64,000 bases of DNA from Phytophthora quininea. Its lineage: Eukaryota > Oomycota > Peronosporomycetes > Peronosporales > Peronosporaceae. Under the pieces are notes generated by a model. It was not told the origin of the DNA, did no database searches, and saw nothing but the letters and a program-made list of their open reading frames with translations. This document shows, one piece after another, positions 11,498 to 22,982 of this stretch. The stretch is taken from NCBI GenBank assembly GCA_011947345.1, contig JAAVTG010000845.1, forward strand, positions 434,001 to 498,000. The letters are read 5' to 3'. Made by a program: the position numbers and the translations under genes. The first letter of the stretch is position 1; each line of letters opens with the position of its first letter.

Positions 11498-12117
11498 AGG
11501 AAGCATCCACACCTTCTCGACGCAAACATTATTGCTAACGGTGTTGTTGGAACCATTGTTGGCACTCATCCACCGATCCTGCTACTCAACAAAACCACCT
11601 ACAAAGTAAGTGATGTCAACGTGCTCCAGTTGGAACGTCAGCCAGATTTGTTGCTTATCAACCTTCATGGATGTCATCGTACGCTGGTAAATGGATTTCC
11701 TAATGGTGTTGTCGGACTACCCCCTTACATGTGAGTGTTAATCTCAAGGAAATTCCGAATTTGGCAGCATCTTCAATCACGGTAGATCAATTTGCAGCTG
11801 TTCCCGCTTTCGCCTGTACTACGGAGAAACTACAAGGGCAAACGTGTCCAAGGAATCGTAGTCACTCCACTAGATCGCCGACAGAACGGAGTACCTCATC
11901 AAACGCTTTATGTGGTATTATCAAGAGCCGTCAGTTTGTTGGGACTCACACTGACCGAGCCCATAACACGTGAATATTTGGCGAAGTTCACTCCTACCCC
12001 ATCGACCGTCAAGGAAATACAGCGCCTTATCAGTGTTATCGTCCTGCCACCGTATGCAGCTCATGAAAACGAAATTGCATTCGAAGAGTGGAAGAGCAGG
12101 CAACGGGTCCCCGACTA
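11498..12117 (+). pseudogene. PIF1-like helicase relic, 3' segment
   Basis: Immediately after the Merlin element the sequence reads ANIIANGVVGTIVGTHPP, the PIF1-family segment that follows GMPVxLxxN. After a stop, LQGQT-like and YVVLSRAVSLLGLTL residues mark helicase motifs V and VI, followed by EPITREYLAKFTP. The relic ends at TAG around 12115. It belongs with 9270-9979. Stops and frame changes show that it was inactive independently of the insertion. Confidence 0.65.
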
Positions 12118-12309
12118 GGACTATCGCCTCGGCGTTGCTACCAAAACTACCCAGCTGTGAGACCTCGTGCACGAGGCAAGCTCGAAAGAGCTCTCGAGCG
12201 GGCTACAGATCAATTCGAACGAAGTCTCGATCAACTGCAACTCTATCTGTATAGTGAGCCGGGCTCTTCCGCAAAATAGCAGTGATCCAGACTCTTGGCT
12301 TCACCTGCA

Positions 12310-13561
12310 ATGAGCCAGCGATCCTCCAGCGCCGTATGCTCTGCCCAGCTCCCCATGGCCGACCTCGTGGCCACTTCCAGCAACGACACGCCCCAGACCA
12401 CGCCCTGCAACTTCCTCACGCAGGTGCTGCGCGGCGAGCGGCAGCTGGACCACGTGGCCGTCGTGCTCAAGGCTTCGCTCTTCACCAACGTGACCATCGT
12501 AATCATCATGACGTCCGTGGCCATCACCAGCCACTCGCTCGCCCTCATCTCCGCCCTCGTGGAGAACATGGTGGACCTCTTCGTGCAGGGCCTGCTCTGG
12601 TACGCCGGCACGCGCTCGGGTAAGAAGCAGAACTACGTCAAGTACCCGGCTGGAACCTCTCGCTTCGAGCCGGTGGCCATCATCGTGGCCGCCAGCGTCA
12701 TGGTGCTGGCGGCGGTCGAGTTTATCCACGAGTCCGTGTCGGTGCTCGTGCACGGCTTCGCGTCGGACGAACCGGACGCCCCGCGTCTCTCTACAGCGGC
12801 CATCGTCGTCACCGTCACAGCCGTGATCGTCAAGATTGGACTCATGTTGTACTCTGGGTGGATCCTCAAGTCGACCTTCTCGGCTGCTGTGGAGGCCATC
12901 CACCAGGACAACTTCAATGACATGATCAGCAACTCGTTCGCCGTGGCGGCCTACATCGTCGCCGCTGTGGACGAAGATCTGTGGTATGTAGACCCGGCCG
13001 GCGCGATCCTCGTCTTCCTGTACATTATGGTGTCGTGGGGCAAGATGGCGTGGGAGCAAGTGACGCAGCTTGTGGGTGTCCGAGCCAGCGACGAGTTTAT
13101 CGAGGAAGTGAGGAGCTTTGCAACAGCCATCACCCGTCGATGGCGCTGGACATCGTTCGTGCTTATCACTTCGGGTCGAAGTACCTGGCGGAGCTGGAGG
13201 TGGTGGTGCCGGGCGAGATGTCGGTCAAGTCGGCCCACGATATCGCGCTGCAGCTGCAGTTTAAAGTGGAAAACTTGGAGGAGGTGGAGCGTGCGTTCGT
13301 GCACGTGGACTACCAGTCTCGTGACTACGATGAGCACGTGGTGTCTCGCGAGGAGGACGCGCTGTTGATGTACGCTGGCTATAGCTACTCGGAGCAGCAA
13401 CATCCATCGATGGCTGATCACTTGGGTGAGGTGTATACATCGGTGCCCACAGAGGACGACCTGCTTCCCGTTGAAGTCACCGTTCGAATGGACGAGCAGC
13501 GTTCGCGAGAGCATGCGGCTTCCATGACCCCACGCGCCAGTTTCGAGGAGCTGAAGTGCTG
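12310..13561 (+). CDS. Cation diffusion facilitator transporter, paralogue 1 (one-base frameshift)
   Basis: CDF/MTP transporters export or sequester divalent metals such as Zn or Mn by proton exchange. From ATG 12310 the protein has a Ser-rich leader, then helices including FTNVTIVIIMTSVAITSHSL and LISALVENMVDLFVQGLLW. Next come GKKQNYVKYPAGTSRFEP, more membrane segments, and EAIHQDNFNDMISN, a CDF-type helix with metal-ligand-like H and D residues. A cytosolic C-terminal domain follows (DIVRAYHFGSKYLAELEVVVPG). Frame is lost near 13109, where paralogue 2 has one more base. With the shift the protein is about 417 aa, like paralogue 2. The damage is one missing A, so an assembly error is likely. 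The metal cannot be assigned from sequence. Confidence 0.85.
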
Positions 13562-13892
13562 AGGGTCGAAGCGACTGTGTACTAAGGCAAGATCTATGTA
13601 GGTTCTCGAATGAGCCGCTACATGTAATTCATTAAGTAATCGAAACCTCTGTGGCCGTTGTGGACAGCTCTGGCAAGTCGCGGCAACTCCACGATACTCG
13701 CTCTCCAGGTGCCCGGTACGTCTCCACTTCGAGGAACTCATACAAGGTGCCACGCTCGAGTAGTGCTCGTGCTCGTCCATTTCCTGACCGCAGTAGGCAA
13801 TATGAGCGTAGTCGCAGGAAACATCTATGGAAGATTCAGGTACAACATGCAAATGAAAATCGCTGGCGGCGAGCGCACAAATGGACCCCCTT
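13562..13892. other. Intergenic, convergent 3' ends
   Basis: About 330 bp between the convergent ends of CDF paralogue 1 and the DUF2062 gene. I see no gene here; it presumably holds two 3' UTRs. Confidence 0.5.
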
Positions 13893-14619
13893 TTACGCGT
13901 GCTTGTTGTCTTTGCTCTTGGGCATGACGCGGCGCAGCACAGGTGTGAGCACCGCGTAGATGGCGAGCGTGAGGATCGGCATGACGAGCAGCCACATGTA
14001 GATGGCGTGCAGCAGCGTGAAGCGGAACTGCAGCAGCGTGTTGATGGTGTCGCTCTTGACATCCTCCATGAAGCTGCTGACCGAGAACTCGCTCTCGTCC
14101 CCGTCACCTCCACCGAACAGGGCGCTGCCGTAGTAACTGCAGCATCAAAACGTTGCAGTTAGCAACAAATAAGCCCACACCAAAGCAGCAGTAGGGGCGC
14201 CTCACATGAAGACGGGCACGGAAGCAATGTTAAGCGGCGTCACGAGGTAGTTGGTGAGCATGGCGGCCACGGGGTTGAGGCGGAAGAGGAAGATGGCGGC
14301 CATCACGGGCACCGTCGTGACGCCAGGGATGGGGAAGATGCCACCCGAGACGCCGAAAGCCATGGCCAGCGCGATGCTGCTGGGGGATGCTGGACACACC
14401 ACAGTTGGTCAAGAGAGGGGGCAATGGATAGCGCAGCACGCGGTCAGTCCACTCACCGCCAGACTTGAGCAGCTTGACGACCGGGGCCTTGACCTTTGCT
14501 CGAAGAAGGCGCTCATTCTCGCTCGATCGGATTCTGACGTCAGCTGGACGTCTCGCGCGACAGACTGGATTGGCTCGCGCGACAGACAGCGTAGACGCGA
14601 CGGACGACTTCGAGTTCAA
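13893..14619 (-). CDS. DUF2062 membrane protein, three exons visible, 5' end unresolved
   Basis: On the minus strand, inferred exons are 14457-14619, 14206-14389 and 13893-14136. The introns are 67 nt (14390-14456) and 69 nt (14137-14205), both GT-AG. The middle exon encodes the DUF2062 core: IALAMAFGVSGGIFPIPGVTTVPVMAAIFLF (paraphrased span about 14390-14290), then LNPVAAMLTNYLVTPLNIASVPVF. The last exon has an acidic loop and a hydrophobic segment (HAIYMWLLVMPILTLAIYAVL), ending in a basic KSKDNKHA tail. No ATG precedes the first visible exon before a stop, so another upstream exon is likely. DUF2062 occurs in small membrane proteins of unknown function. It lies between the two CDF paralogues. 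Confidence 0.72.
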
Positions 14620-14919
14620 GCAAGTGACGGACGCAGCTCAGCTCAGCTCAGCTGAGAGCGCCGCCCAGCCGCAGGCTGCCACGGACACTCATCAAGCGGT
14701 GCAGTTTGTTAGTGGTGTGCGCCGCTTGCCGCACGGGATGTTGGTTGGCGTTGCAGGGCTCATTTTCAAGCGTGGTACGCAGACCAGCCGAGGCAGCAAA
14801 TCGATTAAGGCCTTTTACCAACATTCGTGGACGGACCAGGCTGTCCAAGATTCGGTTGCACTGTGCTGCTGGCCATTCGCGCTTTTGCTTCGAGTGTTTA
14901 ACGCATCCGATCCCGAGCC
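14620..14919. other. Intergenic region upstream of CDF paralogue 2
   Basis: Divergent spacer between the DUF2062 gene and CDF paralogue 2, with a short GCTCA tandem run near 14636-14652. It should contain both promoters. No further gene was seen. Confidence 0.4.
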
Positions 14920-16137
14920 ATGAGCCAGCGAGCCTCCAGCGCGGTCTCCCGTGCCGCCGACCTCCCGCCGGCCGAGCAACAGTCGCCGTCGAGCTCTTCC
15001 AAGTCGAGGACGATGCCCTGGAACTTCGCTCGAGAAGTGCTGCGCGGCGAGCAGCAGCTGGACCACGTAGCCGTCGTGCTCCGGACCTCGCTCTCCGTGA
15101 ACGTGACCATCGTCATTGTCCAGACGTCCGTCGCCATCGCCAGCAACTCGCTCGCCCTCATTTCGGCGGTCGTGGAGAACATGGTGGACCTCTTCGTGCA
15201 GGGCCTGCTCTGGTACGCTGGCACGCGCTCGGGTAAGAAGCAGAACTACGTCAAGTACCCGGCTGGAACCTCTCGCTTCGAGCCGGTGGCCATCATCGTG
15301 GCCGCCAGCGTCATGGTGCTGGCATCGATCGTGTTCATCCAGGAGGCCGTCAAGAAGCTGATCGACGGCTTTGGCTCGGACGACCCCGAGGCGCCCAACC
15401 TGTCGGCTGCAGCGATCTCCATCACCGTCACAGCCGTGATCGTCAAGATTGGACTCATGTTGTACTCTGGGTGGATCCTCAAGTCGACCTTCTCGGCTGC
15501 TGTGGAGGCCATCCACCAGGACAACTTCAATGACATGATCAGCAACTCGTTCGCCGTGGCGGCCTACATCGTCGCCGCTGTGAAGCCCGAGGCCTGGTAC
15601 GTGGACCCGGCCGGGGCCATCCTGATCTTCCTGTACATCATGGTCGTGTGGGGCAAGATGGCGTGGGAGCAAGTGACGCAGCTCGTGGGCGTATGCGCCA
15701 CTGACGATTTCATCAGCGATGTCAAGGAGCTGTGCAACAGCCACCACCCGTCCATGAAGTTGGACATCGTTCGTGCTTATCACTTCGGGTCGAAGTATCT
15801 CGTGGAGCTGGAGGTGGTGGTGCCGGGCGAGATGACGGTGAAGTTAGCACACGATTTGGCTCTGCAGGTGCAATTCAAGGTGGAGAATCTGAACGACGTG
15901 GAGCGTGCGTTCGTGCACGTGGACTACCAGTCTCGCGGCTACGACGAGCACATCGTTTCTCGCGAGACAGACGCGCTGATCGTGTACGCCGGCTTGGATG
16001 CATCGTGCGGTTCCAATGGCGATTATGTGCAGGTGCCGATGGAAGACATGGAGGATATCCCGGTTGCTGTGGAAGTTAACGAGAGTGCCGGCCCCGAAAC
16101 CCCGACCGCCACGAGCTTCCGGGAGGTGAAGGAGTAA
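14920..16137 (+). CDS. Cation diffusion facilitator transporter, paralogue 2 (intact)
   Basis: A single uninterrupted frame of 405 aa starts at ATG 14920 with MSQRASSAVS, the same opening as paralogue 1. Membrane segments cover about residues 50-240 and include LALISAVVENMVDLFVQGLLW and EAIHQDNFNDMISN. The C-terminal cytosolic domain runs from VKELCNSHHPSMKLDIVRAYHFGSKYL to AFVHVDYQSRGYDEHIVSRE. This is the normal CDF layout. It is a tandem duplicate of 12310-13561, with stretches identical at the DNA level even at third codon positions alternating with diverged stretches, which suggests gene conversion. Confidence 0.92.
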   Translation: MSQRASSAVSRAADLPPAEQQSPSSSSKSRTMPWNFAREVLRGEQQLDHVAVVLRTSLSVNVTIVIVQTSVAIASNSLALISAVVENMVDLFVQGLLWYAGTRSGKKQNYVKYPAGTSRFEPVAIIVAASVMVLASIVFIQEAVKKLIDGFGSDDPEAPNLSAAAISITVTAVIVKIGLMLYSGWILKSTFSAAVEAIHQDNFNDMISNSFAVAAYIVAAVKPEAWYVDPAGAILIFLYIMVVWGKMAWEQVTQLVGVCATDDFISDVKELCNSHHPSMKLDIVRAYHFGSKYLVELEVVVPGEMTVKLAHDLALQVQFKVENLNDVERAFVHVDYQSRGYDEHIVSRETDALIVYAGLDASCGSNGDYVQVPMEDMEDIPVAVEVNESAGPETPTATSFREVKE

Positions 16138-16287
16138 GACTTTGTCATCGCTGTCCGATAGCTGATCCCAAACACGAAACTCCATTTGCTCGAAGTAGAT
16201 ATAACTAGTGCGGCATGTACCCCAGCAGAATTCTCGCCGATTGTAGTAGCTAACTAATAATTTCGCAGCCCCAAATGCTCGTCAAAC

Positions 16288-17310
16288 TCATTTTTTCTTG
16301 TTGCGCTTGAGGCGCTTTTGGGCAGCTAGAAACTCCTCTTCACTGGGCTCGCCAGGATCACGCGACGCAGCTTTGTTCTTTGTCTTCTTGCTCTTGTCAG
16401 CGTGCGTGGCCTCCAAGCTGCCGAGTAGCGAATCAAAGCCGCGTTTCCTGCACAGCAGCACATTTCACGATCAGTCCAATCACTCTAACGCGTATCTCAA
16501 AACTCCTGTGATCCATGTATACCTCTCCGTACTCAGCGCCGTGCTGTCCCCACTGCTCCTCTTCTGCTGGTTGCCTCTAATCTTGGCGAACAGCTCCTCC
16601 GCCTCTCTTGCCTCCTTGTCCTTTTGGTCTGCTTCCGCTTCTTCTCCGCCGGCGTCTCCTTCTTCTTTTTCGCCGACCCAGCTCCTTCACGTACTGCGTC
16701 CACGTAGGCAGCTTCTTGACCTTCTTGGCCTTGATGGCTACCTGGATCATCTCCGCAAACCGCTGCTCGTCGTCGTCCGTGGACAGCATGATCGTGTCCA
16801 GGATACTCCTCATTTCTCCATCGTACTTGCTGTAGGCCTCCAATACGTCGCGCGTCTCCTCCTCCGAGTGTCGGTACTCGTCCTCGAACCGCGTAATATC
16901 CTCCACCGTCACCTTTGGGAACACGCGGGCGAAGTACTCGGTCCACATCTGGAAGCTCGGAGACTTGTCGTCGAGCTCTGCCGACTGGATCGAGCCCGTC
17001 TCGTCGTACACGGCGCGCGCCTCCTGGTCGCTCAGGACCTGGTGGATGGCGCTCACCGCCTGGAACTTGGCGGTGGCTGCGGTCTTGACGCTGCATCGCC
17101 GCGTTGCTTGTCTGGGTGCTGTGGCGGCAATCCAATAGGCTTAAGAGGCGTACTGTCAGTAGGAAGGGGAGAAGGGGAACGTACGTAGCGAAGCGCCAGC
17201 TTCCGGTACGCGCGGGTGATCTCCTTAGTCGAGGCGGTCTTCTCCACGCCCAGCACCGCGTACAGATCGCAGTCGTCGCCAAACTCGGCGTGGATCTGCG
17301 CCGCCGCCAT
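16288..17310 (-). CDS. DNAJC9-like J-domain co-chaperone
   Basis: DNAJC9 is a J-domain protein that recruits HSP70, and in animals acts as a histone co-chaperone. On the minus strand, exon 1 (17185-17310) gives DLYAVLGVEKTASTKEITRAYRKLALRY. A 66-nt intron (17119-17184) is followed by HPDKQRGDAA, completing the HPD motif. Downstream, AIHQVLSDQEARAVYDETG ends the J domain, and FQMWTEYFARVFPKVTVEDITRFEDEYRHSEEE is the DNAJC9-specific region. The last exon after a 75-nt intron (16448-16522) encodes KRGFDSLLGSLE and a lysine-rich tail ending at 16288. One-base shifts in exon 2, near 17090 and in the Lys-rich part near 16680, break the frame and look like sequence errors. Confidence 0.85.
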
Positions 17311-17657
17311 CGCCGGTGATTATGTGCTGTAAAAGGGGGCGCTTCAATGTGTCCGACACGGTATTTCTTCAACTAGAGCATAGTTTTTGGAGTGCCTTTC
17401 CCTTTCCTCCATGAGATCGCCACGCATGTTTGATGATCAAGATTGAAGTAATAATAGTATGGACACTGGCTAACAATGGAAGATCATGTGTCCTATCCAT
17501 TATGCGCTGTTTGGCTTCGAACGAGTCTCCGCTTGCAGTGCTCTGGCAGTTTGGCTGTCAGGGGAGTTCGGCCCCTAGCATCTCGCAGAAGCGCAGCTCT
17601 TTAACTAGGAGGAATCGACTCACCGCGCAAACGCAGGAGGTCAGCTCCCGGTATAAG

Positions 17658-20600
17658 TTAGGTCTTCAGGGTGGTAAGCATGTTCTGGGCAGCGTTCACG
17701 TCTCCGTTGCCAAAGTTTGTTCGGCATTTCTTGGATGAACAGCAAAGTACCGCTCGGTTGTGTTTGGGCGCTTTGTGGGGCGTTGGACGCAGTCGAGCAT
17801 ACGTCATCTCTCCGAAGCACTGACAGCATAACGGTCTGGTGCGAAATTTATCGACGTAAATGATCATCGCTCTGGCTTCGAGTGCTTTCATGATGCCTTT
17901 GACAGGACTAGGGGTGGCCCTTCATGCGAGCTCAGTCGCCATAACCAATACAAACTTGCATGCTGACCGTCAGCACAAGCCGCTTGGCGAAGCCGGCGAA
18001 CGCACGCTGCTTCCTGACCATGTTGGAAAACCACTAGTCGGGGAACGCATGGTTTGAGGAGAAGCCGACTAAGTAGTCGAGCTCTCTCCAGAGTACAGTG
18101 AGGTTATCGGCGTACGTAGCGTAGTCATGGGTTTTAAAGCTGGGAATGGCGTCAAGCGCTACAACGTATCTTGGGTTGACCTGTTTGAGCCGTTTGAACC
18201 GACGCTGCTGGTCGTAGTAGCCTGCTTTGTGCCAAAATTCGTGAGAGGAAATCTCTAAGATCTGCTTGCCATCTTCGCAGTGGCGATTCTTCTTCTTTCA
18301 TATGCGCCTACTCCGATTTTGAAGCCAGCGATTCGGTGGCGCCGCTAGCCTCGCAGTCGACCTTCGCTAACGGCGGTGAGCAGAGAGCGCATTTCCGGAC
18401 CCACTCTAACGATGGCGTCTGGGTGATACGTGTCAGTATGTTGGTAAAACTCGGGATCATAAGGCTACTTCTTGTACTTGTACTTGTTCTTCAGACGCTT
18501 TTGGTTTGGAGCAGCCAGCGAATGCTCGTAGTCGGAGGATTTCCACAATAGGATTGAAGCATTTTGCTTCGTCCGTCTTGATCTCATTGGTGAAGAGATG
18601 ACTACTAGCATGGTGTTTCTACGCGGCGGGGTCGAGGTCTCGAAAAGAATCTCCACGAAATGGCGAGCTCCGTTGGGCAGTCACGTATCTCGATACTTTA
18701 AATGTCATTCGCATGACTGTGGTGTAGGAGGATTTATCAAAATCCGCTTCCACTGCGCCCAGACACCGACGAACGGAGGGGGTACTCCGATATCCGTGGG
18801 GATGCTGAAGTTGTGCTCACCTTGTGTACCCGTCGACGGGCTGGATCCGCTTTTCGGGTGCAACGAAGATGTTGGATCTACCAAGAAGAACCGTCTTGGC
18901 GAGACTTGGGAGGTTGAAGCAGCGTGGAAAACTTCACTCTGTCTTGGGTAATGGGTTTCCAGATCACTCGTTGCTTGGCTTGGCTTGATCTGGTTCCTGG
19001 ATCTGGATCCAGGTGGGAGGTTGCCTTGAGGGGTGTGCTTTCGCTCCCATTCGTTACCTGACGCTTCCAATAGCGTGATCTTCAGGAGTTGAGGGCCGAT
19101 CGGTCGTCTTGGCCAAGTAGTGTAGTAACTCCAGTAGACCTTGGATTCACACTTGCACACTTGGATCCACAGGGCGCGAGTTGGGTCCGGCCGAAATACG
19201 TTCCAGATGACTCTAGCGCTGCTTGATCCTGGTGATCTTCACTTAGCGGAAGGGGGTCAATGTATTTCTCCGCTTCTTTGGCGCTTTGGGAGGCTTCTGC
19301 GTAGTACAAGACAAACTCGACTCTGTATGAAGCAACTTATGGTTGGGTCCCATCCTAAAGTTTATCGTATCGCCAGATCTATTTTGCCGCATTGGATGAC
19401 CTTGCTCCTTGGGCCTGTGTCGCGCCAGATCAACGGCTGAGGTGTGGAATAGAACTTCATGTGAAAACTCGTTGTTAGTGCGGATAGACTCCACCCACAA
19501 CAAAACGTCAACCAGGAAGGTCAACGAGAGTTGGGGCTCAAATCGGGACTGTTTGGTCTCACGATTCGTCCACGCAAACTTCCCAAGTATACAGACACCA
19601 CTAGCACGAGCTCGCTGGCTCGCCAAACCTCGCTGGCTCAACAGCGGAAGGGTCCAAAGCCAACTGAGATTTCGGCCTGCGGCTAACGAGCTTTCCCAAT
19701 GGTCACCGAGACTCCCAACAGTCGCCAAGGCTTGGGAAGGGTCGCCTGGATCTTTGTCCGTTGCCAATGGTGACGTCGACGAGTCATCGAAGGTTCTGGG
19801 GAATGACCAATCACAGTGCCTTCCGTTGGACATAGTGGGTCGATCCACAAAAGTGATCCCCGTCCATGGCAACTGAGTCCTTGCCAGACTTAAAAATCCA
19901 GCCAGTCAGAGTTGACTCCGTTGGGATGACCCCGGGCGAATCCTCGCTACGCACCGCGATGGCTGACGACTCGTCCCCGCTTCCCAGGCAAATCACTATA
20001 CCACAGGTGCGTCCCACATCGAGATCTGGGTCAGGAGATTCCAGATCACCCAACGTCATATGGACCCGGACTGAATCCACTATGGATCTCTTGGATCCAA
20101 TATCCATCCTGGCTCCTTATTCGCTAATCCGGAATTCTGGGAAAGTGCTTCACCACATGACTATCTCTTTGTTGTTCTTGAAGTGCGCTTCCCCACAGGT
20201 CCATGGTGCATCGATTCTTGGCTACCGCACAGACGCACGCCGTGCCTCAGGAAAACATGGGCGCACAGGTTGCGCAGAAAGCTAGTGTTGATGGTAATGT
20301 GTTGTGGTACAAATGTGTTGGTGTGTGGTAGCAAGGAAAACAAGCGTACGCCCTTATCTCAAGGAGCGTCGAGCAGTCGCTCCACCACCACTCTCGAATC
20401 TCTCGCAGGCGACCCACAAAGTACCTGTCTTCTCGAATGAACTTCGTTTCGTCGGGATCATGCCAAACATCAGTCTCACCTCCGTTGCTTGTTCTTCCAC
20501 TGGACCTGTCGACGCAGATGGAGATCAACGCTAGAAAAAACACGTAGTCTTGCCGTTTATCAAGCTGTGCATGTACATTACCATCAAGTACGGCACCAGT

Positions 20601-21068
20601 TCAAGGCAGACTAGTTGCATTATCAAGGAGATATTTTATCAAGATGGAGGTGGTCGTGCAGAAGCGAGCTGTAATACTTCATCATCACAGGACTGTACTG
20701 TTAGGAGCGGTGCCGGCTAACTTTGTACTCGTAGATCGTTTGAAGCAGCCGGTGCTTAGCTTCGATCTCCACGTCTTGGCCGGCGTGAACACGATCATAC
20801 ACAGGAGGGGGCCATCAGAGCCATCCGCTCGTTTTTACAGCGCCTCGGTACAGCAGGTGTAAAAGAACTCGTCGGTCAGATCTGGGCAGCACAAACCAGT
20901 GGTGCAGTCCTTCAACATGTGGAGATTAGCCGCGTGCCAAGCCTCCACTGCGGCTTTGTGAAGTTCCTTGACAGTCGCCTCGATCTCTTCTCGCAGCAGA
21001 TCGTCCGAGCAGACCTGGTTGAGCTTGCAGGTCACGGAGGTGTACATGTGTGACTTGCTCCACAGCAA
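17658..21068 (-). pseudogene. Decayed Fanzor (TnpB-like), right copy
   Basis: Minus-strand copy of the relic at 1452-4865. The 77-codon C-terminal piece with the CC..C zinc-ribbon halves and GDVNAAQN lies at 17658-17891. The helical N-terminal piece is at 20835-21068. The same stops and the same nested element are present, so it is a duplicate of an already dead gene rather than a second active insertion. Confidence 0.72.
18719..20156 (-). mobile_element. Non-autonomous DNA element, copy 2
   Basis: Inverted copy of 2368-3803, with the same ends and the same 6-bp flank, here read as ATGACT (18713-18718 and 20157-20162). It was carried along in the arm duplication and is not an independent insertion. 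Confidence 0.75.
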
Positions 21069-21931
21069 CTCTTCGGGGTAAGAGATTGCCGACCCATGGG
21101 CCTACGAACTCCCCGCAAAGCTAGTTGTGGGCGCCAGACGGCAAGACCGAAAGTGAACACTGCTCACCCACTATCCACACTGTGCTATGCTATGGATATG
21201 ACCCCACGAAACAAGTAGTGGCTTCGCAATGATTCTCAACGCAGATGCTCATATTTCTTTGATGTGTCACCTCTACCCTTCTACAGCTTGATAAAATGTG
21301 AAGCAAGCAATGCTTGGAGCGTACGAACCGAGTGCGACTACATGACGGCTGTGCCTTCACTAGCAAACACGCACTGGGGCGTAGTCTTCACGCCAACACA
21401 GCGGCTGGCCGCTTCTATGGGTTAGCAGGGACGACACCATCTCCGAGGCGATGATCGCTGCACGATTCAGCAGCGGGAGCACCACGTCGGCACGGGAAGG
21501 CTTCCAGCAGTGCTTGATGATCTTCAATCTTGATCAGTAATAACGCGATGCCCCCGCTGGCCATCAAAGATGACCGCATTCGTCGTTATAGGCGCGCCAG
21601 GTTGCTGAAGTTCGTTCTCGGGGAAGTTGCCGACTAAAAAGCATGGGAAACATTCTGTCGATGGTTCTTCAAGCGGGTATTCACCCACGCGGATCAACAA
21701 CGAAGTGGCCACGCATTATTGCTGCTCGACGATAAATGCTAGGCGCTTTTTTAGTTTCCGACAGAGCAATCTTCGACTGGTAGCATGGCGGTGACTACGC
21801 GGCGAAGCAGGAAAGAGGGGCGACGTCCTCGCGCATTCGCCGTCCTGAGCGTCGAGAAGGCACGGCCAAACACGTACCTATGGACGAGTCGAGCGGAGCC
21901 TGTCATACGGTAACCCTGCGGCCGACAGAGC

Positions 21932-22982
21932 GCTTGCTGTTCGCACACACTTGCGGTCGGCGCCGCGAACGAACGTCCAGGTATCTGAGCGAGGGCTACC
22001 GCCGAGAGATCATCTCTCGGATCGATGACGGCGAGAAGCAGGTGCATCTTGCGAAAGCGAAGCCTATGAATTCCGGGGTCTTGTACCGCACTATCGTCTT
22101 CGTCAAGACGCAGTCGAAGTCGATCGACACCAACCACAGCCTGTGCAAAAGCAATTGAATGTGATTGTGAGCGCCCCGCGGTTACCGGAGCAGTTCCACG
22201 TGCATGAAGCCTCGGCATCCTTAGCTTCCTGCAGGAACCTGATAGCAATGCTGCGGAGTGACAGCACAGTCTCCGATACGTTCCAACGCCTCGCGATGCG
22301 GTTGGAGAGACTTGTAATTGAAGAAGCGCTCACATGCTTACCGTATCGAGAACTAGAGGTCACAACTGAGTTCGGAGACGTCTGCCACGCTACGACGACA
22401 CTGAACGAGAGCGACATCTGCGCTGTCTCCATGGAGGACAAAGGCATGGTGCTTCTTCACGCCTTCTCCGACATCTGCACGACGTCGCCCACGGGCGCCA
22501 TCTCCATCGACAGCGGGTCCTCAAGCGCAGTAGGCGACCAGGCATTGGGTAGCAGAGGTGACACTTTGTTGCCATCTCGGATTCACGCGCAGTTGCCGTG
22601 CATTCGTCCGCAGCAGGTCGTATTGCTGCTCGACATCCAGTGCGCCACGGGGAGGATGCATGCGCTGTGCTGCGTCACTTGGTGCACGACAAGGGCATCG
22701 CCGAAGCGAGTATTTATTTCGTCACGCTCATCAGCGCCTTCGAGGGCTGCAGAACGTGTTCAGACATTTCCCAGGTACATTTCGATGATAGTCGAGTTTG
22801 CTTCACGTCCGTTGAGCTAACTGTGTTTGCTCTCGACTTGGTAGACGTCACGCTGATCACCGCGCAAGTGGACACCGTGGTGGACCAGCAGCATCGTATC
22901 CGTCCGGGCATCGGAGACTTTGTCAAGCGCTACTGGGGTATGCAAAGCGAGCCCAGCACCTCGTATGCATCTTGATTGTTGC
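21932..22982 (+). repeat. Left arm of the UPRTase palindrome
   Basis: Matches the reverse complement of 23177-24480. The inner approximately 600 bp, from GDVCHATTTL to the stop and beyond to 22982, is almost identical between arms. The outer part is clearly diverged. The spacer is about 194 bp (22983-23176) and contains no gene. Confidence 0.85.
21960..22982 (+). pseudogene. HTH-UPRTase-like gene, left copy, damaged
   Basis: Starts with a truncated helix-turn-helix segment (TSRYLSEGYRREIISRIDDGEKQV) that lacks its second half. It continues into a phosphoribosyltransferase-like domain: LIAMLRSDSTVSDTFQRLAMRLERLVIEEALTCLPY, GDVCHATTTL, then the PRPP-binding loop region LLLDIQCATG. After a one-base shift it reads VHDKGIAEASIYFVTLISAFEG, and after a 70-nt GT-AG intron (22775-22844) it reads DVTLITAQVD and IRPGIGDFVKRYWGM. 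The order matches uracil phosphoribosyltransferase. Loss of the middle of the HTH and the shift suggest a non-functional copy. It faces the second copy across a 194-bp spacer. Confidence 0.65.

Larger units (their letters stand above)
17451..21829 (-). repeat. Right arm of the 4.4-kb inverted repeat (Fanzor block)
   Basis: Reverse-complement copy of 697-5074, nearly identical over 4.38 kb and containing the same features in opposite order. The spacer between the arms is 12.4 kb and holds all the genes from 5075 to 17450. Recombination between the arms would invert that segment. Confidence 0.93.

Noticed and set aside
12301..13059. Long minus-strand open frame (252 codons) opposite CDF paralogue 1
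   Set aside because: It is the antisense shadow of a GC-rich coding region, composed mostly of His, Asp, Gly and Arg, with no domain. A similar shadow of 322 codons lies opposite paralogue 2 at 14815-15783.
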